The notes beneath the pieces were generated by a model that was not told where the DNA came from, searched no databases, and saw only the letters and a list, made by a program, of their open reading frames with translations. Of a stretch of DNA of 8,839 nt, positions 1 through 7,137 are shown one piece after another (position 1 is the first letter of the stretch; each line of letters starts with the position of its first letter). The stretch covers positions 1 to 8,839 of the forward strand of contig SFOJ01000031.1 in NCBI GenBank assembly GCA_004552445.1, written 5' to 3'. The translations under genes and the position numbers were made by a program. The DNA is from Mollicutes bacterium (lineage in GTDB: Bacteria > Bacillota_I > Bacilli_A > RF39 > UBA660).

Positions 1-225
1 AACTGTTATAACTTTAGAAATTGTGTCTCCTGGAACTGCATTTTCAAATTTTAATTCTATTTCATCTTTATATTCAAGTCTTAAGTCTCCTGTAGACATT
101 ACTATATCTTTTCCTGTTCCCTCTATTTGTAAGCTAAAGAATGCATATGTATAACTAAATATACTTAATAAAATTAGAGTTATGAATGATACTAAAAGTA
201 TCTTTATTATATTATTTCTCTTCAT
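1..225 (-). CDS. Exported protein with TasA/SipW-type signal peptide (3' end outside window)
   Basis: This reading frame is open from the ATG at 225 to the window edge, giving the first 75 residues; the C-terminus is missing. Residues 2-8 are basic, 9-25 are strongly hydrophobic, and the sequence TYAFFS follows at 26-31. The pattern T-x-A-x-F resembles signal peptides of TasA/camelysin-like proteins, which are cut by ER-type signal peptidases (SipW). After it comes a beta-rich stretch with TGDLRLEY and ENAVPGD...KVITV, a pattern common in secreted proteins whose domain starts with a Pro-Gly-Asp turn. The start is supported by AGGTGA five bases upstream of ATG. I see no convincing promoter in the 77-base gap to the upstream gene. 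Export is well supported. The assignment to TasA-like proteins is inference from the N-terminus alone; a fibre or surface role cannot be judged here. Confidence 0.72.
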   Translation of the reverse strand, partial: MKRNNIIKILLVSFITLILLSIFSYTYAFFSLQIEGTGKDIVMSTGDLRLEYKDEIELKFENAVPGDTISKVITV

Positions 226-268
226 ATTCTTCACCTATGTTAATAATAACATTTTTTATGACACAATA

Positions 269-295
269 AAACTGAAAATAACAAATTTTCAGTTT
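269..295 (-). terminator. Terminator-like hairpin after the small Pro-rich membrane protein
   Basis: A perfect 11-bp inverted repeat (269-279 with 285-295, 5-nt loop) begins eight bases past the stop codon of the gene at 303-968. On the minus strand it is followed by TTTTATTGTG, a short and interrupted T tract. The stem is AT-rich, with only two G-C pairs, so it may be a weak terminator that lets some transcription into the next gene. Confidence 0.55.
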
Positions 296-302
296 ATATC
301 TC

Positions 303-968
303 TTATTGTTGAATTGGAGTCTCAGGTGTAGTTGATGCAGCTGCTGGAGCAGTTGGCATTTCTGGAGCTGTCATTGTAGGAGCTACTGGAGCTGATGCTT
401 GAGTTATAGGTTCAACAACTGGTGTGGCAACTGGAGTTGTAGGTGCAACTTCAGGTACTACTGTTTCAGTTGGGGTTGGTGCTACAGGTTCTACTGTAGG
501 TGCAGTCATTTCAGGGGTAGTAGTTTCTTCTTTATCCTCTATAACTAATGTTGGTCCTTCTACAGTTGCAGGATCAGGTGCAGTTGTTTCAACTGCAGCA
601 GGAGCTTGCATTTCAGGAGTTCCAAATATACTACCTTGTTCTTCTTGAACAGATGCATCAAGATTTAATTCTTGACTTGCAGGTTCAATGTTATTTAAAG
701 AAGGTTCTTCAATAACTAATCCAGGTTCAGTTTGAGTTTGTTCTGTTGCTAAAGCTGGTGCAGCTGGTTGTGGTTGAACTGGTTGTGTTGGTGCCATTCC
801 TTGTGCAGCTTGTGCTTGAGCATCAGCATTAGGTACTGGAACTACCTCCTCATTCTTCTTTTTCTTTTTACCATCTACTATGAAACCAATTAGTGCAAAT
901 AATAAAACTACTGCGGCTATCATAAAATATTTATAATTGTCTGCTAAAAAACTTAATATACTATCCAT
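303..968 (-). CDS. Small membrane protein with Pro/Ala/Thr-rich tail, function unknown
   Basis: The protein has 221 residues. One hydrophobic segment lies at about residues 14-31, followed directly by five lysines (34-38), then roughly 180 residues of low-complexity sequence rich in Pro, Ala, Thr, Val and Glu. By the positive-inside rule the short N-terminus faces out and the long tail lies in the cytoplasm, although a cell-wall-spanning tail in the opposite orientation cannot be excluded. The tail holds two copies of LVIE(E/D) (84-88 and 141-145) and several (T/A)PEM units (117-120, 151-154, 201-204). There is no signal cleavage site, lipobox or sorting motif. The start is fixed by GGAGG five bases upstream (974-978). 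It has its own promoter and a terminator, so it looks monocistronic. I do not recognise a family with a known role. The tail is likely disordered and could be a scaffold, but that is inference. Confidence 0.8.
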   Translation of the reverse strand: MDSILSFLADNYKYFMIAAVVLLFALIGFIVDGKKKKKNEEVVPVPNADAQAQAAQGMAPTQPVQPQPAAPALATEQTQTEPGLVIEEPSLNNIEPASQELNLDASVQEEQGSIFGTPEMQAPAAVETTAPDPATVEGPTLVIEDKEETTTPEMTAPTVEPVAPTPTETVVPEVAPTTPVATPVVEPITQASAPVAPTMTAPEMPTAPAAASTTPETPIQQ

Positions 969-995
969 AAGTTCCTCCTTATTCTTATCAATATT

Positions 996-1024
996 ATTCT
1001 AACATTAATAAAACAATATTTCAA
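996..1024 (-). promoter_or_regulatory. Sigma-A type promoter with extended -10 for the Pro-rich membrane protein
   Basis: On the minus strand TTGAAA (1024-1019) and TAGAAT (1001-996) are separated by 17 bases, and TGT precedes the -10, giving an extended -10 element. The ATG lies about 28 bases beyond the -10, leaving a short leader that contains the GGAGG site. An imperfect inverted repeat (990-1001 with 1009-1020, 10 of 12 matching) overlaps the -10 and could be an operator, but in such AT-rich DNA it may be chance. Confidence 0.65.
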
Positions 1025-1059
1025 CATTTTTTAATAAATTATATTCTATCATATTTTTT

Positions 1060-2097
1060 TTATTCTATTTTTAAATTTTGTCCTTTTGGTTGAATATGTA
1101 TCCATGTATTACCATCATTGACTACTAACTCTTCTCCACTCATTAATGTGTACTTTGTCTTTGAATCTCTAGATGATTTACTCCATTTTATTTTAATAGC
1201 TTCACCATTAGAAATATAATACCCTTCTCCACTACCAATGTTATCTAAATCTTGTCTTCCTTTTTTATCACCTAATGAAGTATTTTTTACTTGATAAGTT
1301 ATTATATTCTTAACTGTATATTGTTTTTTTGTAATTAAATCATTATGTGCTTTTCCTGACATAAACATTTTATAGTTCATATTTTCTTTATCATATTCAT
1401 ATGAAGTTGTTTGATAATCAGAGTATTTTATTGTTACTTTATTCGCATTTTTTAAAGTACTATCACTTGAGTGGTCTACTTTTATTGGACTATATTTTAA
1501 TAGTTGTTCTTCTGTGGTTGTTCTATATTTTTTTGATTTTACTACTTTGTTTATTTTTTCTATTGAAGTAAACGCTGTATGTTCCCATGCTCTATTTAAT
1601 GTTTTATCTCTAAAAAATCCTTTTGCGTCATACATTCCATTAACATTATTAATGTTAAGTGATGACAAGTCTTCTTTTGCTTGAGGTGATTGACCATAGT
1701 GAACAAATATTGCATCATTTTCCATAATATAGTCTAAGAAATAATGTCTTGCACTTCTAACTGAACCTATTTTTGTAGTATTTTGATCTTTAAATAAAGC
1801 TATAAGTCTAGTTATTCCACCTTCTGCGATTAATTCATATCCTAAATATGCATCTTGCAGACCAGCATGTGGCCAAGCAGCATGATTATTATTAATTGAA
1901 ACAGCATATGGTCTACTTTTACTTGTTTCATCTATTATTTTAACCTTAAATTTTTCTACATATATGTTTCCAATGTTTACACTTGATTTATTAATTAATT
2001 TATATAATTTTTCATTTAATGAAAGAAAATAGGTTAGTGAGCCTAAAATAGTACCAACTACTATAAAACAAATAATACTTCTTAAAAACTTTTTCAT
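1060..2097 (-). CDS. Membrane-anchored DUF3048 (YerB-like) extracytoplasmic protein
   Basis: The protein has 345 residues, close to the length of Bacillus YerB. A basic start and a hydrophobic segment at about 8-26 form an uncleaved anchor or signal. The only early Cys (residue 10) is not in a lipobox, so this is unlikely to be a lipoprotein, unlike YerB. The N-terminal DUF3048 domain is recognisable: RPYAVSINNN, then EGGITRLIALF, IGSVRSARHYFLDY and HYGQSPQAKEDL. The C-terminal half ends in GEGYYISNGEAIKIKWSKSS and a final beta-rich WIHIQP segment, which fits the second DUF3048 domain. The biochemical role of the family is not established; location outside the membrane is inferred. GGAG eight bases upstream of ATG supports the start. 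It follows gatB but is separated from it by a terminator and has its own -10. No clear terminator is visible downstream. Confidence 0.88.
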   Translation of the reverse strand: MKKFLRSIICFIVVGTILGSLTYFLSLNEKLYKLINKSSVNIGNIYVEKFKVKIIDETSKSRPYAVSINNNHAAWPHAGLQDAYLGYELIAEGGITRLIALFKDQNTTKIGSVRSARHYFLDYIMENDAIFVHYGQSPQAKEDLSSLNINNVNGMYDAKGFFRDKTLNRAWEHTAFTSIEKINKVVKSKKYRTTTEEQLLKYSPIKVDHSSDSTLKNANKVTIKYSDYQTTSYEYDKENMNYKMFMSGKAHNDLITKKQYTVKNIITYQVKNTSLGDKKGRQDLDNIGSGEGYYISNGEAIKIKWSKSSRDSKTKYTLMSGEELVVNDGNTWIHIQPKGQNLKIE

Positions 2098-2115
2098 ATA
2101 TCATTCTCCAAATTA

Positions 2116-2124
2116 ATTATATCA
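2116..2124 (-). promoter_or_regulatory. Extended -10 promoter for the DUF3048 gene
   Basis: On the minus strand TGATATAAT (2124-2116) is a consensus extended -10 element. The -35 region about 17 bases upstream is poor (AT-rich, no TTGACA-like match), which is tolerated by extended -10 promoters. The predicted transcript starts only about 12 bases ahead of the start codon, just before or at the GGAG site (2106-2109), so the leader is very short. Confidence 0.5.
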
Positions 2125-2166
2125 TGCTTTAAGTTAATTTATTATATTTTATATTTTTATTTACAA

Positions 2167-2193
2167 AAAAAGTACTTAAAATAAGTACTTTTT
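2167..2193 (-). terminator. Intrinsic terminator closing the asnS-aspS-gatCAB operon
   Basis: An 11-bp inverted repeat (2167-2177 with 2183-2193, 5-nt loop) carries A-rich and T-rich flanks, giving a run of seven T on the minus strand. The upstream arm includes part of the gatB stop codon (2194-2192), so termination is immediate. The symmetric A and T tracts would also allow it to act on the plus strand, but no plus-strand gene is present. Confidence 0.8.
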
Positions 2194-3622
2194 AGTTTAT
2201 TTTTTCTAGCATTTTAGATTTTGCTTCTATTGGATTTGCTTTTCCTTTTGATTTTTTCATTACTTGTCCAACTAGATAATCTAACATATTAGTTCTTCCA
2301 TTATTATAATCTTCTATAGCTTTTGCATTTTCAGTTATAACTTCATTTACTAATGATTCTATAAGATTAGCATCTTCTATAACTTCCATATCATATTTTT
2401 TAACTATTTCTTTTGGAGTTAAATTTTCTTCCAACATTTTAGTGAATACTTTTTTAGCTTGATCTGATGATATTTTTTTATCATTAACAAGAGAAACTAA
2501 TTCTACTATCATGTTTGGTCTTATGAATAAATCATCTATAGTATTTTCTTCACTCTTATTAAGTTCTCCAAGTACTCTAGTTGTTATCCAATTACATGCA
2601 CTTTTTGGATCGCAGTTTAATTTTACACATTCTTCAAAATAATCAGATATTTTTTTATCTTTTGTAAGTACTCCTGCATCATATTCTGAAAGTCCATACT
2701 CATTAATATATTTTTCTTTTCTTTCGTGTGCTAGTACAGGTATTTTGCTTCTTACTTCATCTAGTAATTCTTTAGTAATTCTAAATTTTGGAATGTTTGG
2801 TTCTGTGAAATATTTATAGTCAATAGCATCTGCCTTACTTCTCATATGTATAGTAGTTCCTGATTCATCATCCCATCTTCTTGTTTCTTGTACTACTTCA
2901 TCATATCGACCTGCATCTTTAAGTTCTGACTGTCTTTTTATTTCATAGTTTATTGTTTTTCTAATAGCATCAAAACTATTTACGTTTTTCACTTCTACTT
3001 TAGTACCAAACTCTGTATCATTTTCATCCATTATTGATACATTAACATCAGCTCTTATTTGTCCTTTTTTAGTATCACATTCTGAAATGTCAGTGTATTC
3101 ATAAATGCTTTTAACATGTTCTAAGAATGCTAGAGCTTCATCTGCCGAATGAAGGCATGGTTCAGTTACTAATTCTAAAAGAGGTACACCTGCTCTATTA
3201 TAGTCAATTGTTGATGTATTATAATAGTGATCAAGTGAGGCTGCATCTTCTTCTAAGTGTATATCATGAATAAACACTTCTTTTTTAGTACCATTTACAT
3301 CTATTTCTATTTTTCCATCTACACCTACTGGATTAAAGAATTGTGTTAATTGATATCCTTTAGGTAGATCTGGATAATAGTAATTTTTTCTATCAAATTC
3401 CATAAATTCTGGTTGTTTACAATTAAGTATCATTGACATCATTAATGCTTTTTTAACACATGTTTTGTTTACTACTGGTAGAGTTCCTGGAAAAGCCATA
3501 TCTACTGGAGCAATATTTTCATTTGCTACTTTTGAAAAACTATTTCTTGCATTTGAGAATACTTTTGTATTAGATTTCATTTCACAGTGAAATTCTAAAC
3601 CTATTACTGCTTTATATGCCAT
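2192..3622 (-). CDS. gatB: Asp-tRNA(Asn)/Glu-tRNA(Gln) amidotransferase subunit B
   Basis: GatB binds the mischarged tRNA and, using ATP, activates the Asp or Glu side chain so that ammonia from GatA can convert it to Asn or Gln. The 476-residue length is normal. The N-terminal cradle carries IGLEFHCE (Glu10, His12) and HLEEDAA (Glu124, Glu125), which match the metal and kinase-site residues known in Staphylococcus GatB at the same numbering. FDRKNYYYPDLPKGYQ (76-91) and the tRNA-binding helical and YqeY-like C-terminal region (about 330-476, ending in LVGQVMKKSKGKANP...) are present. The usual GLEVHVEL is GLEFHCEM here, a mild variation. It overlaps gatA by 1 nt (TAATG), and its ribosome site GGAGG (3634-3630) lies inside the last gatA codons, so translation is probably coupled. 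It is the last gene of the operon. Confidence 0.97.
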   Translation of the reverse strand: MAYKAVIGLEFHCEMKSNTKVFSNARNSFSKVANENIAPVDMAFPGTLPVVNKTCVKKALMMSMILNCKQPEFMEFDRKNYYYPDLPKGYQLTQFFNPVGVDGKIEIDVNGTKKEVFIHDIHLEEDAASLDHYYNTSTIDYNRAGVPLLELVTEPCLHSADEALAFLEHVKSIYEYTDISECDTKKGQIRADVNVSIMDENDTEFGTKVEVKNVNSFDAIRKTINYEIKRQSELKDAGRYDEVVQETRRWDDESGTTIHMRSKADAIDYKYFTEPNIPKFRITKELLDEVRSKIPVLAHERKEKYINEYGLSEYDAGVLTKDKKISDYFEECVKLNCDPKSACNWITTRVLGELNKSEENTIDDLFIRPNMIVELVSLVNDKKISSDQAKKVFTKMLEENLTPKEIVKKYDMEVIEDANLIESLVNEVITENAKAIEDYNNGRTNMLDYLVGQVMKKSKGKANPIEAKSKMLEKIN

Positions 3623-5073
3623 TATTCTACCTCCTTTGCAAGTTGATTTTTAAATTTCATATTACTTTCAAGAGCATATGCAATATTTAAAACATTTATA
3701 TCATCTTTAACTTTTCCAGTTATGTTTACACCTACGGGTAAATTACTAACAAAACCATTTGGTATTGTAATTGATGGAAAGCCACCGAAGTTACCTATTT
3801 GTAAGTGTTCTTCTAGAATATTATTTGAACTTGAAAGAGCATTCTTACTTCCTTCAATAAATTTGGCAGGTCCACTTCCAACAGGAAGAATTAATCCATC
3901 GTATTTTTCAAATAATTCATTCATCTTATCTACTATTAATCTTCTTACTCTTTTAGCATTTATAAAGTATTTTTCTTGATTTTCTTTTTGTAATACATAT
4001 GAACCAATTACAAATCTTCTTTTAATTAATGGTGAGAAGCCTTTTGTTCTATGATCTTTCATCATAGCCATTGGATTATTTCCTTCACCTCTTGGCCCAA
4101 ATATAATACCTGTTAAGTTTGACATATTACTTGTTGCTTCTGCACAAGAAATAACTACATATACACTTGGTATTGCATTTAATAATGTTTTATCTATAGA
4201 TACTTCTTCTACTTTCATACCTAAGTTTTTACAAAGTTCAATTGTTTTATTAAAGTTTTCTAAGTGTTTTTTTAGTTCTTCACTTGGATTTTCATAGTTA
4301 GATAAATCAACTATTTCTTTAATATAAAATAGTTTTTTGCCTTTTACTTCTTTATCTAAATTTTTATATAGTTCAATATTACTTGAATCCCAAGATGTCA
4401 TATCTTTAGGATCAATTCCTTTCATAGCATCTACTGCGATTGCAGCATCTTCTACACTTCTTGATAGTACACCTACTGTATCAAGTGAACATGCAAATGG
4501 AAATAGTCCATATCTTGAAATCATACCATATGTTGGTTTATATCCTACTATGCCACAATATGCTGCTGGTTTACGAATTGAGTCTCCTGTATCACTTCCT
4601 AATGCGAATGGATAACATCCACAAGCAACTGATGCTGCACTACCTGCTGAAGAACCTGCTGTCATTCTCTCTAAACACCATGGGTTATGAACTACTCCTG
4701 TGTGCCCTGTTGTACCAGTACCACCCATACCAAGTTCATCCATAACTGTCTTAGTAACTCCTACTGCACCTTTTCTCTTTAAGTTTGCTACAGCAGTTGC
4801 ATCAAAGAATGGTATATAATCTTTTAAAGTATTAGAGCTTCCTGTTGAAAGAATATCTTTAGTGGAAAAATTATCTTTAATACCATATGGAATGCCACTT
4901 ACTAGTTCATCTGTTACTTCAGTTTCTTTAGCATCATCTATAATAGTTACAAAAGCATTAGTCTTATCTTGTATACTATGACATTTTTCTAAAGATTTAT
5001 CTATTAATTCTCTTGAAGTAACTTTTTTATTTAATAAATCTTCATGTATTTCTTTTATACTTTTTGTTATCAT
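3622..5073 (-). CDS. gatA: Asp-tRNA(Asn)/Glu-tRNA(Gln) amidotransferase subunit A (glutaminase)
   Basis: GatA hydrolyses glutamine and sends the ammonia to GatB. It belongs to the amidase signature family and has the usual length (483 residues). The Ser-cisSer-Lys triad can be placed as Lys66 (GIPYGIKDN), Ser141 (AGSSAGSAAS) and Ser165 (GSDTGDSIRKPA); the 99- and 24-residue spacings equal those of the Staphylococcus enzyme. The residue before the nucleophile is Asp164 where most GatA proteins have Gly (TGGS to TGDS). The glutamine-binding Asp of the C-terminal part aligns with Glu in ILEEHLQIGNFGG, by hand alignment. The rest of the fold, including VGYKPTYGMISRYGLFPFACSLDTVG, is well kept, so I expect an active enzyme of a divergent subgroup. 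The start overlaps the gatC stop (TAATG), with a near-consensus AAAGGTGG site upstream. Confidence 0.96.
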   Translation of the reverse strand: MITKSIKEIHEDLLNKKVTSRELIDKSLEKCHSIQDKTNAFVTIIDDAKETEVTDELVSGIPYGIKDNFSTKDILSTGSSNTLKDYIPFFDATAVANLKRKGAVGVTKTVMDELGMGGTGTTGHTGVVHNPWCLERMTAGSSAGSAASVACGCYPFALGSDTGDSIRKPAAYCGIVGYKPTYGMISRYGLFPFACSLDTVGVLSRSVEDAAIAVDAMKGIDPKDMTSWDSSNIELYKNLDKEVKGKKLFYIKEIVDLSNYENPSEELKKHLENFNKTIELCKNLGMKVEEVSIDKTLLNAIPSVYVVISCAEATSNMSNLTGIIFGPRGEGNNPMAMMKDHRTKGFSPLIKRRFVIGSYVLQKENQEKYFINAKRVRRLIVDKMNELFEKYDGLILPVGSGPAKFIEGSKNALSSSNNILEEHLQIGNFGGFPSITIPNGFVSNLPVGVNITGKVKDDINVLNIAYALESNMKFKNQLAKEVE

Positions 5074-5372
5074 TATCCCACCACCTTTGGTACTTCTACT
5101 TCTCTACCTTCATATTGATCACAGTTTTTAAGAAGTTCTTCGATTGGAATTTCTTCACCTATTTCATCATCACTTCTTAAATCATCTAATACCATTTCAA
5201 ATGGATAACTTAAAGGTTCTGCGGTTTTAATATTTGGTATTTTATTAATTAAATCCATATTTTTTTCTATTTCATCAAATTCTTCTTGTATATTAGTTCT
5301 TTCTTCTTCAGTTAAACCAATAAGTAATTTATCTGCGTAATCATCTATCATTTCTTTTGTGAAATTACTCAT
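5073..5372 (-). CDS. gatC: Asp-tRNA(Asn)/Glu-tRNA(Gln) amidotransferase subunit C
   Basis: GatC is the small subunit that wraps around the GatA-GatB interface and stabilises the complex; it has no catalytic site. The protein has 99 residues, normal for the family. It shows the N-terminal helical region with LADKL-like ADKLLIGLTEEE (13-24), a second helix (EFDEIEKNMDLINKI), and the typical AEPLSYPF segment (51-58; usual form is EPTSHP), then an acidic loop with LRSDDEIGE (65-73; usual form is LREDE). The start at 5372 is two bases past the aspS stop, and an ideal AAAGGAGGAA site (GGAGG at 5384-5380) sits within the last codons of aspS, spaced 7 nt from ATG. The order gatC-gatA-gatB is the common one in Firmicutes. 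Confidence 0.95.
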   Translation of the reverse strand: MSNFTKEMIDDYADKLLIGLTEEERTNIQEEFDEIEKNMDLINKIPNIKTAEPLSYPFEMVLDDLRSDDEIGEEIPIEELLKNCDQYEGREVEVPKVVG

Positions 5373-5374
5373 TA

Positions 5375-7126
5375 TTATTCCTCCTTTATTTTAATACCTA
5401 ACTCTTCTAATTGTTTTGGTTCTAAAGTACTTGGACTTCCCATCATTAAGTCTTGACCACTTGTACTTGCTGGGAATACTTGGACTTCTCTTAAATTAGT
5501 TTCATCTTTTAGAATCATTAGTATTCTATCTATTCCAAGTGCCATACCTCCATGAGGTGGGCAACCATATTTAAATGCAGTGAATAAACTACTGAAGCGT
5601 TTTTCTACTTCTTCTTTAGTGTATCCTACTACTTCAAATCCTCTTACTAATGAATCCAAATCACTATTTCTAATTGCTCCACTAGCCATTTCATTACCAT
5701 TACAAACGAAGTCATATTGGTAAGCTAAAACCTTATCTATATTATCTTTATTATACTCAATATCTGTTTCATGAGGAAGACTAAATGGGTTATGACAAAA
5801 ATCATATTTTCTTGTTTTATCATCATATTCAAACATTGGAAAGTCATTAATAATACATAATTCTATTTTATCTTTATCTATTAAATCTAATTTTCTTCCT
5901 AGTTCTATTCTTATAAGTCCTGCGAATTTTTGTGCAACTTTTAATACTTTGTTAGCTATGAAGAATACCACACTATTTTCTTTCATATCTAAGTATTTTA
6001 TTAAATCTTCTCTTTCAGTATCTGTTAAGAATTTATCAATTGGTCCTTTAAATGTTCTTTCTTTTGTTAGTGTTAGATAACCTATTCCTGGCATACCTAT
6101 ACTACTTGCGTAATCAACAACTTCATTAAACCATGAGTTTGATTTTTCTCCAATATCATCTACTACTATTGCTTTTATTGTTGAGTTCTTAAAGGGTCCA
6201 AATGTTGTATCTTTTAAAATATCACTTATATCTTTAATGATAAGTGGATTTCTTAAATCTGGTTTATCTGTTCCATACATTTCCATTGAATCTATATAAC
6301 TGATTCTTCTAAATGGTTTTGGTGAAACTTTTTTATTAGAATATTTAGAGAATACATCATAAAATAATTCTTCTCCTAGTTCTAATATTTCTTCCTCTTC
6401 TACATAACTCATTTCTAAATCTAGTTGGTAGAATTCAAGCGTTCTATCGCTTCTTGCATCTTCATCTCTAAAGCAAGGAGCTACTTGAAAATATTTATCT
6501 ATACCTCCAACCATTAATAATTCTTTATATATTTGTGGAGCTTGAGGAAGAGCGTAGAATTTACCTTTGAAGTTTCTACTTGGTACTACAAAGTCTCTTG
6601 CTCCTTCTGGACTTGATGCTGTTAGTATTGGTGTTTGTACTTCAGTAAAACTTAAATCATACATTTTATTTCTTAAATAGTGAAGTATTTCACTTCTAAG
6701 TAAGATATTATCTTTTACTTTTTCATTTCTCATATCTAAGTATCTATATTTAAGTCTTATTTCTTCACTTACGCTTTTACTTTCTCTTATTTCAAAAGGT
6801 AGTTCATGTAGTGATTGACCTAGTATATCCAATTTGCTTACTAGTAGTTCTACTTCTCCGCTTTTTAATTTTTCGTTTATTGTATCTACACTTCTTTTTC
6901 TAAGTGTTCCTTCTAATCTTACAACTGATTCTTTAGCTAGTCCTTTAAACATTGAGTCATCATTTGATACAGTTTGTAATACTCCACTTGTATCTCTTAG
7001 GTCTAAAAATAATACTCCTCCGTGATCTCTTATATTTTGAACCCAGCCACTAACTAATATAGTTTTACCTACCATATCGTTTGTTATGTCGCTAATCATA
7101 ATTGTACGATATCTATTTGTTTTCAT
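5375..7126 (-). CDS. aspS: Aspartyl-tRNA synthetase, bacterial type, probably non-discriminating
   Basis: This class IIb enzyme attaches Asp to tRNA(Asp), and in non-discriminating forms also to tRNA(Asn). The length, 583 residues, is normal. It has an N-terminal anticodon-binding OB fold (about 1-105) with NIRDHGGVLFLDLRD, class II motif 1 (about 141-168), the substrate loop with Gln195, Gln198 and Lys201, motif 2 FRDEDARSDR...EFYQLD (219-236), an inserted GAD domain (roughly 290-410) and motif 3 GMALGIDR ending at Arg534. His35 in DHGG occupies the position reported as His31 in the non-discriminating Pseudomonas enzyme and Leu in discriminating E. coli. The DEDAR/EFYQLD and NPFS/VCNG.E..SGAIRN signatures resemble the AspRS of bacteria that rely on GatCAB for Asn-tRNA. 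Odd points are QAPQ instead of QSPQ (Ala196) and TLEF instead of QPEF. GGAGG lies 4 nt before ATG. It is 11 nt downstream of the broken asnS. Confidence 0.96.
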   Translation of the reverse strand: MKTNRYRTIMISDITNDMVGKTILVSGWVQNIRDHGGVLFLDLRDTSGVLQTVSNDDSMFKGLAKESVVRLEGTLRKRSVDTINEKLKSGEVELLVSKLDILGQSLHELPFEIRESKSVSEEIRLKYRYLDMRNEKVKDNILLRSEILHYLRNKMYDLSFTEVQTPILTASSPEGARDFVVPSRNFKGKFYALPQAPQIYKELLMVGGIDKYFQVAPCFRDEDARSDRTLEFYQLDLEMSYVEEEEILELGEELFYDVFSKYSNKKVSPKPFRRISYIDSMEMYGTDKPDLRNPLIIKDISDILKDTTFGPFKNSTIKAIVVDDIGEKSNSWFNEVVDYASSIGMPGIGYLTLTKERTFKGPIDKFLTDTEREDLIKYLDMKENSVVFFIANKVLKVAQKFAGLIRIELGRKLDLIDKDKIELCIINDFPMFEYDDKTRKYDFCHNPFSLPHETDIEYNKDNIDKVLAYQYDFVCNGNEMASGAIRNSDLDSLVRGFEVVGYTKEEVEKRFSSLFTAFKYGCPPHGGMALGIDRILMILKDETNLREVQVFPASTSGQDLMMGSPSTLEPKQLEELGIKIKEE

Positions 7127-7137
7127 GTTTCCTCCTT

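Noticed and set aside
226..268. Promoter for the left-edge exported protein gene
   Set aside because: Only poor hexamer matches are present (for example TTGTGT with an 18-base spacer); read-through from the weak upstream terminator is as likely.
424..648. Plus-strand open frame opposite the Pro/Ala/Thr-rich tail
   Set aside because: It is low-complexity sequence produced by the repetitive codons of the minus-strand gene and has no ribosome site.
990..1020. Imperfect inverted repeat over the -10 of the Pro-rich protein gene as an operator
   Set aside because: It is 10 of 12 matches in almost pure A/T sequence, so chance is likely and no regulator is encoded nearby.
3722..4745. Three plus-strand open frames opposite gatA
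   Set aside because: They lie within a well-conserved gatA on the other strand and show no family resemblance or initiation signals.
6834..7025. Plus-strand open frame opposite aspS
   Set aside because: It overlaps the conserved OB-fold coding region of aspS and has no recognisable product.
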